64,000 nucleotides of DNA, taken from positions 186,001 to 250,000 of the forward strand of contig NZ_SZZW01000001.1 of NCBI RefSeq assembly GCF_009829915.1, given 5' to 3'. The translations under genes and the position numbers were made by a program. This document shows, piece by piece, positions 9,406 to 20,178 of the stretch; position 1 is the stretch's first letter; each line of letters starts with the position of its first letter. The notes under the pieces were generated by a model. It was given only the letters and a program-made list of their open reading frames with translations, searched no databases and was not told the DNA's origin. The stretch is from Pantoea sp. Nvir (GTDB lineage Bacteria > Pseudomonadota > Gammaproteobacteria > Enterobacterales > Enterobacteriaceae).

Positions 9406-11441
9406 ATGGATGACGCGTACGGGTCTGAATCGATACTGATTGTTTCCGTTACACACACTTTAGTAAGTTATAATGCGTCATTAGTCTAATAATTAAAAAT
9501 GTGATTTAGCCTTTATCATCATTATTGATACTTTTTATTATAGCTATAATCACCCGAGATGACCTTTTATGAAATTAATTACAGTGTTGATCTGTACAGT
9601 TTAAAAAAAAGAGAATTTAATTTCTTTTGATTACAGTTCTCTTACTATATTATGTATTATGAGTTCTAAGATAGTAGTGACTTCTTTTATCCTTGACAGT
9701 AAAAAAACTTGTTGAACAACATTGCAGCTAGTTACGAGCTTAGTGCATTGGAGATAATTTTCTAAAAGAGTAATATCAGGAAGATAGCATTCGTAAATTT
9801 TAGAAAACTGAGGGTTTCGGCATACTAAATATATTAAACGCTGAATCGGGAGGACAGCATCGTAGGTAAGGATGCGCCAAGTATTTTTACTGAAATAAAA
9901 AATCCATATCTATGCCATATTCTATGATAGTTAGGTAAAGCTTCAGAAAAATCTCTAGTTAAATCTGTTACACTATCGTCAAGTCTACAAAATTACCTGC
10001 TAATATTAACTTCAATAAGATACCAAAATTTAAAGGGAGAGGAATACGCTGATCGGTTATGTGACTAGAGCAGAAGTTGGTTTTGAATTAAAATATTTCA
10101 CCTACCTGTGCCTAGCGCGAGTGATTAACGCACTAGGAATCACTAGAATTCCCCGAAATAATCTGTAAAAAAATGCTTTCAGTAAATACAAGTAGAGGTA
10201 TTTCTGCCTTCAAATGCCTACCTGTCTATGTAGTCACCTAAACTTTCTAGCGCTTCTATCATATTGTTCATGAACTGGCGAAAAACTTTCTTCACAATAC
10301 TTTTTTTCATTATAGCTATAGGTGGCACAGTAGGACTGTTATTGGTAGGCTACACTCTTGTTCTTTACTCATGCTGAGCTAGATGATTAAGCGGTTGAAT
10401 ATGTATTGAGATCACCGAGTTTACCTAATCCGGCTAATATTAATAAATAAAATAGTGAGTTACTCTGTAATGAGTACAGAATGTGCTACCAACGCTTTTA
10501 TTTACAAATGTTGTTCAACGTATTAAATCAGTTGTATCGCTAATCGAGGAAACGGAAATCTAATATGGTCTTGAAGGATAAGTACATTCTATGCGGCTAT
10601 AGAATGTTAATAATTAAGTAAATGAGGATAAATTAAAGTACTACGCCTAGTAAGATTTTAGGTACAGTTACCTGGTCACAAGTAGTATGATAATGCTAAA
10701 TTGGTAGCATTAGCTGCAGTGATGTTTTGGGCTAGTATAGCATGATTTATAATCATCTCTTATTGTATAAATTGAGTACATGGGGCGGGGGTTACCGAGA
10801 TGCTACTGTAGATAAAATCATCAATCAATAGAACTCTTCGTATATTACAGAATTTCTATTATATATTGCATCAATTATGCACTTACCATAGCACCCTAGA
10901 AAAATTGTACACATATGCCTAATGTACTATGCCAACTAGTTTGGTACCTTTCCGCATTCCTTATCATCTTTTAGATCCTCTATTAATAAGCTTAATATCA
11001 ATATTAGTTAGGGACGCTCTTATACAGCGTCTTTGTACTATTGGAATTTTGAGATCCGCATACAAATACCAGTTAATAAACGTGTTTTTTAAAAACTATG
11101 CCAGTATCCATGCAATAATATACCTTTTAGGTAGGACTCCCTACTAAGGATAAGTCACGATTATTTGAAATCTTTTTTTAAAACGAATACCATATATTAT
11201 ATCTGGTAATTCAAATAACAGCACCGATAACCAAATATCTAGTTATCTATAATCTATGAAAAACCTCTAAAATGAGGCAGATTATAAAAAATTAATTTTT
11301 CTATTTTATATAGAATTCAAGTCTATTATATAATATATTTAACATGGGAATATGAGTGGCCCAACTATATAATAGAACAATCCTTTTATTGTCGATGACC
11401 ATTTGTGACATCTAACCCGCTATTTTACAGACGAAAGACAT

Positions 11442-12023
11442 TTAACCAGCACGATGGGTGCTGGTATTCCAGTACCGAATTACCCAGCGCGTAATAAATG
11501 CGAATACTACCGCTGCGACTAGCCATATGATCTGTTTCAGATGATCATCTAGCTTATGTATCCAAAACATCATCATACCGTCTGCAAAGTAGCCCAGAGC
11601 CACAAATGTTATAGCCCAGATTACAGCGCCGACAATATTAAGTATAAAAAATTTCATTGGCTTCAGGTGACTTGCACCAATAATAATTGGACCAATGATA
11701 CGGAAGCCGTACATGAAGCGAACACCAATAACAAATGAACTAGGATAACGCTGGATTAGCCGGTTAGCTTTCATAAGCTTATCACGGTGCTTTTTCATTT
11801 TGAGAAAAATTTTTGTGCCGTAGCGCCGTCCAATCCAGTAAAGAAGTTGATCACCGATAATGCCGCCTCCCATCGCTGCCAGTACTACACCCCCAAAATT
11901 TAGTAGCCCTTCATTCGCTGCTACACCACCCAGCAGAGTAAAAGTCTCACCTTCAGCAATACAGCCGATGAGCATAGCTAAATATCCGTATTTCTCAATT
12001 AATAGATTTATATCTAAATGCAA
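11442..12023 (-). CDS. yohD: DedA-family membrane protein, YohD type
   Basis: DedA/SNARE-associated proteins are inner-membrane proteins of the VTT fold, some of which flip undecaprenyl phosphate or phosphatidylethanolamine. The 193 residues match E. coli YohD (192) along their length: LIEKYGYLAMLIGCIAEGE, then TLLGGVAANEGLL, GDQLLYWIGRRYG, and RFMYGFRIIGPIIIGAS with the conserved arginine/glycine membrane motif, followed by two C-terminal helices. The start is TTG at 12023, seven bases after GAGGAG; no ATG fits. It stands alone, far from its E. coli neighbourhood. The exact substrate of YohD is unknown. Confidence 0.85.
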   Translation of the reverse strand: MHLDINLLIEKYGYLAMLIGCIAEGETFTLLGGVAANEGLLNFGGVVLAAMGGGIIGDQLLYWIGRRYGTKIFLKMKKHRDKLMKANRLIQRYPSSFVIGVRFMYGFRIIGPIIIGASHLKPMKFFILNIVGAVIWAITFVALGYFADGMMMFWIHKLDDHLKQIIWLVAAVVFAFITRWVIRYWNTSTHRAG

Positions 12024-12966
12024 AATTAAACTCCTCTATTCTGCATGCGGTATCTACATTTTATACTTCTTAGACCTATACTTCAGGTATTAAAATCTAA
12101 CATAAATATTTTTGTCGATTGCAAGCGTACTATCCACAAATGTAAAAACTCTGCTTAAAGACTAGTTTACATTGGTAAGGTACTCTTCTGCATATACAAG
12201 ATAATGTTATAAAACATATTAAAGATTTTACGAAGAATTCAAATATATAAAAAAAGCACTGTATCAAGTAAAATAATAAAGTAGTGTACGGTACTATTGT
12301 AAATCCATTTTTACTGATAACAGAATCCTAGTTATTTTAGTCTATTGGCATAGCTAGTTATGATAGAATATAATAAGCATTAGATTAGATATAATCTAAC
12401 TAGACATTAGACAGTATTGTCTCGTTACATGAGGATAGTTTGTATATTCTTTTCTAGCATCCGTATAATCTTTTCTACATTTGTTTTATGGACAATGCAC
12501 TCTTTTTTTAATTCTAGCTATTTAGCGGGTAACAAATTGTCCATAAAACAATAGTTACGTCAGCACGATGGATATCTACCTGAAATATCGTTAGGTTTCG
12601 CGGAAAGCGTTTTTTCAGTTATCAAAGCCATGACTTATGTTCTGCAACACTAACTTTCTTGTGTAAAATACCGATAACGGAGTCACTTACCTGACTAAAC
12701 AAATAAGTCATATGATTATCATTAATAATGACAGGTAACACCTTTAGTATAGTATATTAAAAAACATAAAAACTTGACAAATGGCAATTAATATCCGCAG
12801 TTATATTATAGTAATACTAGTTTTTAACAAAACCAATCTCAGGCATACTTCAACAACTAACTCGACGATAATTGCATGCATTCCTATAGTTTCACAATAT
12901 ATTTATCCTAAATAATGCGCGAATCTATGATTATTCAAATCAAATCCGTGCTGGAATAGTAATCTT
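12024..12966. other. intergenic with a 16-bp inverted repeat
   Basis: No gene remnant is recognised. The only strong structure is the inverted repeat at 12481-12551, plus a TTAGATTA/TAATCTAA hairpin near 12380-12400. The promoters of the divergent yohD and channel genes should lie here. Confidence 0.5.
12481..12551. repeat. 16-bp perfect inverted repeat with 39-nt spacer
   Basis: TTGTTTTATGGACAAT (12481-12496) is the exact reverse complement of the sequence at 12536-12551. The 39-nt spacer includes a T-run (12503-12509). It could be a long-loop hairpin, a pair of operators, or the ends of a tiny mobile remnant. No target-site duplication is seen at its edges. Confidence 0.7.
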
Positions 12967-15354
12967 ATGTTGAACTTACGCTTCTTTTCCTTGCTGTTAA
13001 TGCTACTAGCGATAGTAGCCCTCTTCTCCTCGTATAATTTAACAAACGCTGATACACAAAACTCAGACGTGGTGTTCAAAGTAAATGAGGTGATTGAATT
13101 GACAAAAATGCAGAAGATTCTCGACAAAATTAAATATCAAGTTTTGCAAAAGATTAATGAAGACCAAATGATTCATCTGAAAGATATGGCACTGGAGCTT
13201 GTGGATAAATCCAATGCTCTCGCCACGTCCCTGCAGCTGAAACTTCAGCAACTCGACTCACAGCTAACAGTGCTAGGTCCTGAAACTATAGTAGATGGTG
13301 TGGTGAAAGAAACGCCAGAAGTAACCCGTAAACGCCACTTCTTGAAGAATCAAAAAAGTACACTAGATAGTCAAATCAAACAGGTGGAAGGGATTAAATA
13401 TGGCGCAATGATGTGCTCATCACAGATTAGCACCCTGCACCACAATTTAATGAAAACCCAATTAGCTTTTAACTCTGGCAGTATTTTCAGCGCTAGATTT
13501 TGGGCACCGCTGTTTATGAAAAAGGATATCGATAAAAAAAAGATCGACGATTTCTTACATGCTTTAAAAGATACCGCTACGCTGTCATGGGAATCAGATT
13601 CCTGGTTCAGCACTATCGCTTGGTTGCTAGGGGCTCTGTTAGTAATGATTCTGGGATGCGGTTACAGCGAAGATTTTGTCACCTGGATTAGTATTCACAA
13701 AATTCCTGCGGGACATCTGCGCCGTAGTTTTCTGGCATCAGCCATTGTACTGACCAACCTCACATCAGTAGTGCTAACCGTAAACTTCATTGCACTAGCG
13801 TTAGTTCGCCACGACAAAGTATCCAATAATGTGCAAAATTTTGTGAGCAGCTTATTAAATCTTAGCTTTTTCTGCGGCATGATTGTTGGTCTGGGACGCG
13901 CCTTTCTATCTATGCGGAGGCCAAGCTGGCGTCTACCTGCTATTTCAAATGAAATGGCTATAGCATTGAAGCCTTTTCCATTAATTACAGCGGTGCTGAT
14001 ATTTATCATTCAGACGATAGAGTACTTTAACTACATTGCAGGGACTAGTTTTAGTAGTACTATATTTACTAATGGCCTGACGGCTTTATTGATCGGGAGT
14101 ACCGCGCTGGTAATTATCATACGCACTAACCGAGTGCAACGCTGCGTAGTGCACGAAGAAAACACTCCGACACCCTCAACATTAATAGGGATCATTCAAA
14201 TGGCGCTGATACTAACGACGGTCGTCATTCTAATGTCACTGACTATTGGTTATGTCACCTTCGCGCGCTACCTAAGTTATGAAATGATTTGGTGCGGCAT
14301 CATGTTTGGCTCTTTTTATTTCCTTAGTCATTTATTTAATGACGTCTGTAAAATTTTTTTTTCTATCAATAGTTTTACAGGCAAATGGCTGCATCATTCT
14401 CTAAATATTCACGAGCGCCATCTCCAACAGGCAGAAACATTGCTAGTAGCGCTGGGTAAAACCATGTTAATTAGCTTTGTAGCTCTAGTGTTATTAACAA
14501 CAGGTACCTTCTCTTCTTTAAATCCGATAGAAGTGCTTCAGAAAGCAATTGATTTTTGGTGCGGCAAAGGTCTGGAATCATTAAATATTATTCCTGTAAA
14601 CATGGTTAATGCTTTTATCACTCTCGTGGTAGGTATATATGTGCTGCGTAGTGTGTGTCGCTGGCTCGACAGTAATTTTTTACCAAAAACCACCATGGAT
14701 ACTGGCATCCGCGTGTCTTTCGTGACTCTTTTCAGCAATATTGGCTATGTGCTAGTGATTTTACTGACACTCTCTATAATCGGAATTCAATGGAATAAGC
14801 TGGCATGGATTGTCAGCGCGCTGTCAGTCGGTATTGGTTTTGGTTTACAGGAAATTGTAAAGAATTTTATTTCCGGTCTAATACTACTAACTGAACGACC
14901 AATAAATGTCGGAGATTTGGTTACTATCAGCGGAATTAAGGGGGATATACATCGCATCAATGTACGTGCTACCGAAATTCGGCTGAGTGATAAATCAACG
15001 GTCATTGTCCCAAACTCGCAATTTATTTCTCAGAATGTGCGTAACGTTACCATGGGTAATGCACAGGGAATAGTAACTATTATGTTGACCTTCCCGCTAA
15101 ATATTGATCCGGTGATTGTGCGCAATCTATTGCTGAAGGTCTATAAAGAAAATCATCATATTCTTGATATACCAGAGCCATCGGTTTCATTTAAAGCTCT
15201 AACGTCTCAGGGCATCATGATTAGTATAACCGGCAATGTCGTTAGCCAGCGCCACATTTCAGTTGCTAAGAGCGATCTGTTGTTTGAGATTCTAATGCGT
15301 ATGCGTAAAGAGGGAATTGTGTTATCAACGCCACAGAATACGTTCATTGAATGA
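12967..15354 (+). CDS. DUF3772-domain mechanosensitive (MscS-type) channel
   Basis: A large inner-membrane tension-gated channel of the MscS superfamily, which releases solutes on osmotic downshift. Residues 1-30 form a signal or anchor. Residues about 40-190 are a periplasmic DUF3772 region with LGPETIVDG followed by RKRHFLKNQKSTL. About ten hydrophobic helices follow. The MscS pore and beta domain starts near residue 610 with ALSVGIGFGLQEIVKNFISG, then LLTERPINVGDLVTISG and VIVPNSQFISQ, and the C-terminal mixed domain. The 795 residues suit DUF3772 channels (about 800), longer than YbiO and shorter than MscK. No frame damage. The ribosome-binding site is weak (GGAA 11 bases upstream). Confidence 0.85.
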   Translation: MLNLRFFSLLLMLLAIVALFSSYNLTNADTQNSDVVFKVNEVIELTKMQKILDKIKYQVLQKINEDQMIHLKDMALELVDKSNALATSLQLKLQQLDSQLTVLGPETIVDGVVKETPEVTRKRHFLKNQKSTLDSQIKQVEGIKYGAMMCSSQISTLHHNLMKTQLAFNSGSIFSARFWAPLFMKKDIDKKKIDDFLHALKDTATLSWESDSWFSTIAWLLGALLVMILGCGYSEDFVTWISIHKIPAGHLRRSFLASAIVLTNLTSVVLTVNFIALALVRHDKVSNNVQNFVSSLLNLSFFCGMIVGLGRAFLSMRRPSWRLPAISNEMAIALKPFPLITAVLIFIIQTIEYFNYIAGTSFSSTIFTNGLTALLIGSTALVIIIRTNRVQRCVVHEENTPTPSTLIGIIQMALILTTVVILMSLTIGYVTFARYLSYEMIWCGIMFGSFYFLSHLFNDVCKIFFSINSFTGKWLHHSLNIHERHLQQAETLLVALGKTMLISFVALVLLTTGTFSSLNPIEVLQKAIDFWCGKGLESLNIIPVNMVNAFITLVVGIYVLRSVCRWLDSNFLPKTTMDTGIRVSFVTLFSNIGYVLVILLTLSIIGIQWNKLAWIVSALSVGIGFGLQEIVKNFISGLILLTERPINVGDLVTISGIKGDIHRINVRATEIRLSDKSTVIVPNSQFISQNVRNVTMGNAQGIVTIMLTFPLNIDPVIVRNLLLKVYKENHHILDIPEPSVSFKALTSQGIMISITGNVVSQRHISVAKSDLLFEILMRMRKEGIVLSTPQNTFIE

Positions 15355-17599
15355 CGTTAATATTTACTGGAATAGTCAATGAATCTATAATCTTAAGACA
15401 GAAAAATGTTTCTGAGAGGAATGGGATCTGATTCGAAAAATTGTTTAATATATTAATATCTCGCTAACCCTAAAAATGCTGTCTCAACTTCGAAAATCAC
15501 TTTTCTTGAGGAAAAGTACACCCGTCTAACTTTTCCATTTACCAGGGTCTGGTATTAGATAAAAGTTATAACGAGGATTAGGTGTGTTATGAAAAATTGC
15601 TAGATGTGCGGATAAAGTGACAAAAAAAGGTGCTAATATATCGCTAATATTATAAAACTTGGCAAAGCCAACCAGGAATTAATAATTGCCTTCCTCAGGA
15701 TAAAAACAGTAATTTTCCAATGCTAAATATTGCCTACTATCACAAAGATATCTTTGTGATAGTCTCTGATCTTATTCTTTATCAGTTTACATAAAGTGCT
15801 AAAGCTGACGAAATAAATCGAGATTAATGTAGCATTATGTTACATCCATTATAATGACATAATATTTATTAATATTTAAGATTTATTTAAAAGAATTTAT
15901 CTAATGTAATAAATTTACTCTGTTTTACTATCTTACTTTCTCTGTAAGTCGTGCTAGCTAAAGAGATGAAGAGCTGCTGTCTCATGAACACGCAATCGCG
16001 CGATGATTTTGTCAGCTATTTTTTCATCCAAATAAAGTTGAATGAGAAAATTGACTAGCCAGACTGAGTCTGATTAGGCTGGACAAATCAAAAGAAGTAG
16101 TTCGTGTAATTATTCATAAAAGTCAAGTTGGCACAACTTTCAACACTATGATGAGGCAACAAAATACCTGTAACATACAGACGCACGGTTAGGAGGTGGA
16201 GACGGCATGGTGGGAAACAGGTAGGTAAGCCTCTGGTCATTGTGCTCATAAATAGTATGATGACCTCTTACTCTGCTCGATGAAGATTAGATAGGATCTG
16301 TACTGGTGGAAACTTGAAGTAGTACGGAGGACTATAAAACTATTGCCGATGTACTGTGCAGTGACTATAATGTGTCAGGGAAACTACCTATAACTTCTCA
16401 TTTCAGTAGGTCATATTTCATTTATTACAATCATTTATCGACTGCATACCCTTAAAAATTGTCTAAAATTAAACATACATTCAATGACTATCATGTAATG
16501 AAAGGACCCTTCTATTCTTTCTGTTCTTGACTGCACTATATTAAATTCAATATCTCCCCAGTCAAAATGTCTTGAAAAACCAGACTAAGAAAAGAAATGG
16601 TAGAAGCGAGCTTAACACTCACCGATATCGGTGATATGCGCTAGAGAGCCACCAGTGTAATTGCATCTTAATTATCTAAATATCTCTATGAGCCGTCCCG
16701 AACACGAACTGCAAAAAATATTGCAATGCACATAACTTAGCAAAAATATTAATCTCCATGCCGTATTTTAAATAAAGATATGACAACTAAGATGACCCTT
16801 TCTCTTACATTCATATACCACTCGATAAAATTATAAAACGCCAGATGCACAACTCAAAACTATCGCATACTCCTTCCTAGATGAGCGATACGTCTTCAAT
16901 ATGGGTGCACTGAAGCTCTTGACTATTGCAGATTAAAGAAAGTATTTTACCTGCTAGTAAAATCCTCCCCACTTACGGTATAAATAACCATCATCACCAG
17001 ATGAAATTACTAGTAGGAATATGTCTATCTTGATATCGGGAATTAAGCTACGAAAAATCAAACTTTTGAATCTTTCCGGCTAAGCCGGTTCACTTATAGA
17101 TAAGCACTAGTAATGATATTAGTAATCGATAAAACCGGATATTAATGCGGTATACCTAGCCAATAAATATAACAAAGTACTTTTTCATACCCGCTTATTC
17201 ATTCATTAATGAATTACTTTACACCGTAAAAATTAAACTAGTTAGTATAATAATATGATGCTTAACTACAATACTCTCTCCTAACGGCTTAACGGACTCA
17301 GAAGGAACCTTCGATGCCTATGAATTGTAGGCGTACTTAACACACACTGGATAATACTTCGCAAGAATGACTCCATTTTAGTTTAATTAGCGATATTTTT
17401 TACACTCTTAAATTGATGAGTAAAGTACCTTTATATAAACCCAACGACTGCCTACATAAATAGGGGAATTAATATAATCTGTTATTTAGAATCTATAATA
17501 AACGTAAGAGATTAATAAATGATAATTGCAATACTGCATATCACTCTGACTGGTATATTTTCAATAAATTTATTAAGTTTTAATAAAAAGTTATAAAAT
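15355..17599. other. 2.2-kb gene-free region
   Basis: No gene remnant could be assigned. It holds the 28-nt palindrome at 15736-15763, a 16-nt palindrome centred on GATATC (16619-16634), and a short CCGGC/GCCGG hairpin near 17076-17088. The ldtB promoter should lie at its right end. Confidence 0.55.
15736..15763. repeat. perfect 28-nt palindrome
   Basis: The half ACTATCACAAAGAT is followed directly by its exact reverse complement. The flanking bases 15735 and 15764 do not pair. It is AT-rich with no T-run and lies in a gene-free region, 380 bases after the channel gene. It has the same length as the palindromes at 402, 24358 and 29928 but an unrelated sequence. Confidence 0.85.
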
Positions 17600-18517
17600 A
17601 TGAAAATGATTAGTGCGTTTATTTTAATAGTTCTATTGCTTTCTATATCTATGCAATCGCCCTTCGCAATAGTGTATCCCTTACCAGCAGCCACCAGTCG
17701 TCTAGTTGGACAAAATATTGAGATTATCGTCCCACAAGACAGTAAACTACCGCAGGAGTCTTTTGCAACGCAGTACCAGATGGGAATCAGCAATATGCTA
17801 GAAGCTAACCCCGGTATAGATGTTTACTTACCTCAGGCAGGTAAAAAAATGATTATCCCGCAGCAGTTGATTCTACCTGATACACCGCGCAAAGGGATTA
17901 TCATTAACAATGCAGAGATGCGTCTCTACTACTATCCGAAAGGTACTAAAACCGTTGTAGTACTGCCAATCGGCATTGGAAAGTTAGGCAAAGACACCCC
18001 CATTAATTGGACAACTTCTGTGAAAAGCAAAAAAGCCCGTCCGACCTGGACTCCTACCAAAGCAATGCACTTAGAATATGCAGCGCGCGGTGAGAATCTT
18101 CCTAAGGTTTTCCCATCTGGTCCAGATAACCCAATGGGTCTTTATTCGCTCTATCTCGGTCACCTTTATGCTATCCATGGGACTAACGCTAATTTCGGCA
18201 TTGGTCTACGTGTCAGCCATGGTTGCGTGCGTCTACGTACCTATGATATTAAATGGCTCTTTGAGAACGTGCCGATTGGCACGCGTGTACAGTTTATTGA
18301 CCAACCTGTGAAAGCAACTGTAGAGCCGAACGGGTTGCGCTATATTGAAGTGCATAGCCCACTTTCTACTAATAAAGAGCAATTTAATTCGCGTGAACTA
18401 GTGCCAATTACACTCCCTTCCTCCGTCATCCAAGTGATTACCGATGCTAGCGTTAGCCAAGGTAAGGTGAATACTGCGATTCAGAACCGTACTGGTATCT
18501 CTACTAAAATTAACTGA
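17600..18517 (+). CDS. ldtB: L,D-transpeptidase LdtB (YbiS)
   Basis: A periplasmic YkuD-fold enzyme that, in E. coli, attaches Braun lipoprotein to peptidoglycan. A signal sequence spans residues 1-25. A LysM-like segment ([20 protein letters not shown]) is followed by IIIPQ-type sequence and the YkuD domain: RLYYYPKG near residue 110, [30 protein letters not shown], then HGCVRLR with the catalytic cysteine near 212. The 305 residues match YbiS (306) closely. The start could be residue 1 or the Met at residue 3. It lies on the other side of ompX from its E. coli position, so the locus has been moved. Confidence 0.93.
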   Translation: MKMISAFILIVLLLSISMQSPFAIVYPLPAATSRLVGQNIEIIVPQDSKLPQESFATQYQMGISNMLEANPGIDVYLPQAGKKMIIPQQLILPDTPRKGIIINNAEMRLYYYPKGTKTVVVLPIGIGKLGKDTPINWTTSVKSKKARPTWTPTKAMHLEYAARGENLPKVFPSGPDNPMGLYSLYLGHLYAIHGTNANFGIGLRVSHGCVRLRTYDIKWLFENVPIGTRVQFIDQPVKATVEPNGLRYIEVHSPLSTNKEQFNSRELVPITLPSSVIQVITDASVSQGKVNTAIQNRTGISTKIN

Positions 18518-19231
18518 GTTGTAAACAAGGTACAAATCGCATAGCACAAAGGTAAAAGAAGGCATCACAAGCAGCTAACTAAAATTAAAAATGATAACGC
18601 ATCAAAATACTAAGTTATTGATCAAATATCATGCCGCTCGATTCTGTCAGCAACAGAAACTTTTCCGCTAGAAACGAAATCAGCTCATCAGCTATGGCTA
18701 AAAAATAAAATAGGAATTGGTAATAGAAGTATAAAAACAGATTATGGTTTTCTATCCACCCCCCGGATGTACCAAGCAATGGACAATGAAGCCGTAACGT
18801 GGGATGGTATAAGACAAGGCTTAAATTACTATCCTTTCATTAAAACTATATAGATAAAACTTCAGTACTGTTAGTCTATTGTGATCATGGCAGTATGGTA
18901 TATTAAGTCGATCAATAAATTCGCTAACCGTACATGGTAAAATTGCACTAGAAGATTAGCATGGCTCATACATTAAGTCTAGAAACCTTAAAACTCATCT
19001 TATGAGTTATTTACAACCGCGATTTTAATTAAATGCTGTGTGATAATTGAAACATCTAATAAAATATTGCTGTAGTGTAAAATTCTATATTAACCATCTA
19101 CATTTGACTACATCTAACAAGATAATCATTAGTTAACTCTAGGGCTAAATAGCGGATACTATAAGGATAGAATGTAATATAAGGTTTATCTTTAAGTTTG
19201 GAAAACTTACTCGTGTATTCTTTCATTTGAA
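18518..19231. other. intergenic with an unassigned readable stretch
   Basis: Between ldtB and the ybhL terminator. A + strand frame at about 18660-18850 reads without stops for some 60 codons and contains KTDYGFLSTPRMYQAMDNEA and VTWDGIRQGLNYYPF, which looks protein-like. It has no start and I cannot name the family. It may be a gene fragment. Confidence 0.4.
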
Positions 19232-19259
19232 AATAAAACCGCGCAAAATATCTGCGCGG
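19232..19259 (-). terminator. terminator behind ybhL
   Basis: CCGCGCA (19239-19245) pairs with TGCGCGG (19253-19259). On the minus strand the stem is followed by TTTTATTTT. It lies about 90 bases after the ybhL stop. Confidence 0.8.
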
Positions 19260-19348
19260 GGGAAAATGAGCAGAAACTGTATAAAAGTTCGTAAACCTGA
19301 ACAGCACCATCTCAATAAAATTAAAATAATATACTAAAGTGATTTGAA

Positions 19349-20056
19349 TTAGCGACGATTCCCTAAAATTCGTAACAACGCCAGAAACAAATTTATAAAA
19401 TCGAGATAGAGCTTTAATGCGCCCATAATCGAATATCGGCGTAACGACGCATGATCAACCATATCAATTTGATCGCCCATCTGGCGTAGTTGCTGAGTGT
19501 CATAAGCCGTTAGCCCTACGAATACTATTACGCTAATGTAGGTAATCATCCACATTAACATCGTACTTTTCATCCAGAAGTTGACCATTGACGCTAATAA
19601 AATACCTACAAGAGCCATAAATAGCAGGTTGCTAAAGCGGCTTATATCACGCTTAGTAGTATAGCCATAGACGCTCATCACACCGAACATACCAGCGGTC
19701 ACTAAAAAGGTACTGGCTATAGAACTATAGGTATAGGTGAGAAATACGCTCGCCATAGTCAGGCCAGTCAACCCCGAATGAAGCATAAACAAACTAGTAG
19801 CTAATGTGCTGCTCAGGCGATGCACTAAACCAGATAACACAAACACCACTGCTAACTGTGCAATGATGAGACAAAAAAATGTCATTCGATTAGAGAAAAT
19901 AAAAAACATAATACGTTCATTATTAGCCGCATACCAAGAGACGAAGGCAGTCAGCAGCAACCCACAGGTCATCCAGCCATAAACCTGGGCCATAAATGTC
20001 TGCAAATCACTGGTTGCATTCTGCACTAAAGAACCATTACGTGGATATCGATCCAT
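19349..20056 (-). CDS. ybhL: Bax inhibitor-1 family membrane protein YbhL
   Basis: A seven-helix inner-membrane protein of the BI-1/YccA family. Relatives conduct calcium or associate with FtsH, but the role of YbhL is not established. It has 235 residues (234 in E. coli), starting MDRYPRNGSLVQ and containing TFMAQVYGWMTCGLLLTAFV, YGYTTKRDISRFSNLLFMAL, VGLTAYDTQQLRQMGDQID (the di-aspartyl sensor region), and the end LDFINLFLALLRILGNRR. I chose the start at 20056, with GAGGTG four bases upstream; the longer frame adds 22 unsupported residues. Three hairpins lie in its upstream leader. Confidence 0.93.
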   Translation of the reverse strand: MDRYPRNGSLVQNATSDLQTFMAQVYGWMTCGLLLTAFVSWYAANNERIMFFIFSNRMTFFCLIIAQLAVVFVLSGLVHRLSSTLATSLFMLHSGLTGLTMASVFLTYTYSSIASTFLVTAGMFGVMSVYGYTTKRDISRFSNLLFMALVGILLASMVNFWMKSTMLMWMITYISVIVFVGLTAYDTQQLRQMGDQIDMVDHASLRRYSIMGALKLYLDFINLFLALLRILGNRR

Positions 20057-20083
20057 GATGCACCTCATTTTGATAAAAATGTT

Positions 20084-20178
20084 AGTGGTCCCGAAGGACA
20101 TTTCTAATGTGTAGCATAGCATAACTCAACTATGCTACATAATACGCATTATTGATGCAATCAACCTTGTTGATTGCA
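20084..20178 (-). promoter_or_regulatory. structured region upstream of ybhL
   Basis: Three hairpins follow each other on the minus strand upstream of ybhL: TGCAATCAAC/GTTGATTGCA (20156-20178, three-base loop), TGTAGCATAG/CTATGCTACA (20110-20139) and GTCC-TTCG-GGAC (about 20088-20099) with a UUCG tetraloop. They could be a structured 5' leader, or terminators of lost upstream DNA. No transcription start can be placed. Confidence 0.5.

Larger units (their letters stand above)
8038..11441. other. 3.4-kb gene-free desert
   Basis: The longest gene-free stretch. By E. coli order it should hold rhtA, dps and glnHPQ, but I cannot recognise any of them. It holds an orphan terminator on the + strand (8482-8511), hairpins at 9080-9109 and 9365-9405, and a 35-codon hydrophobic frame at 10270-10377. 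The 72-codon frame at 10929 has no ribosome-binding site or family resemblance. I interpret the region as long-decayed DNA. Confidence 0.6.

Noticed and set aside
10929-11147. 72-codon open frame on the + strand
   Set aside because: No ribosome-binding site, no resemblance to a family, and composition like the surrounding AT-rich DNA; chance frames of this length are expected.
13371-15005. Several minus-strand frames inside the mechanosensitive channel gene
   Set aside because: Antisense shadows of a clearly coding frame; no similarity of their own.
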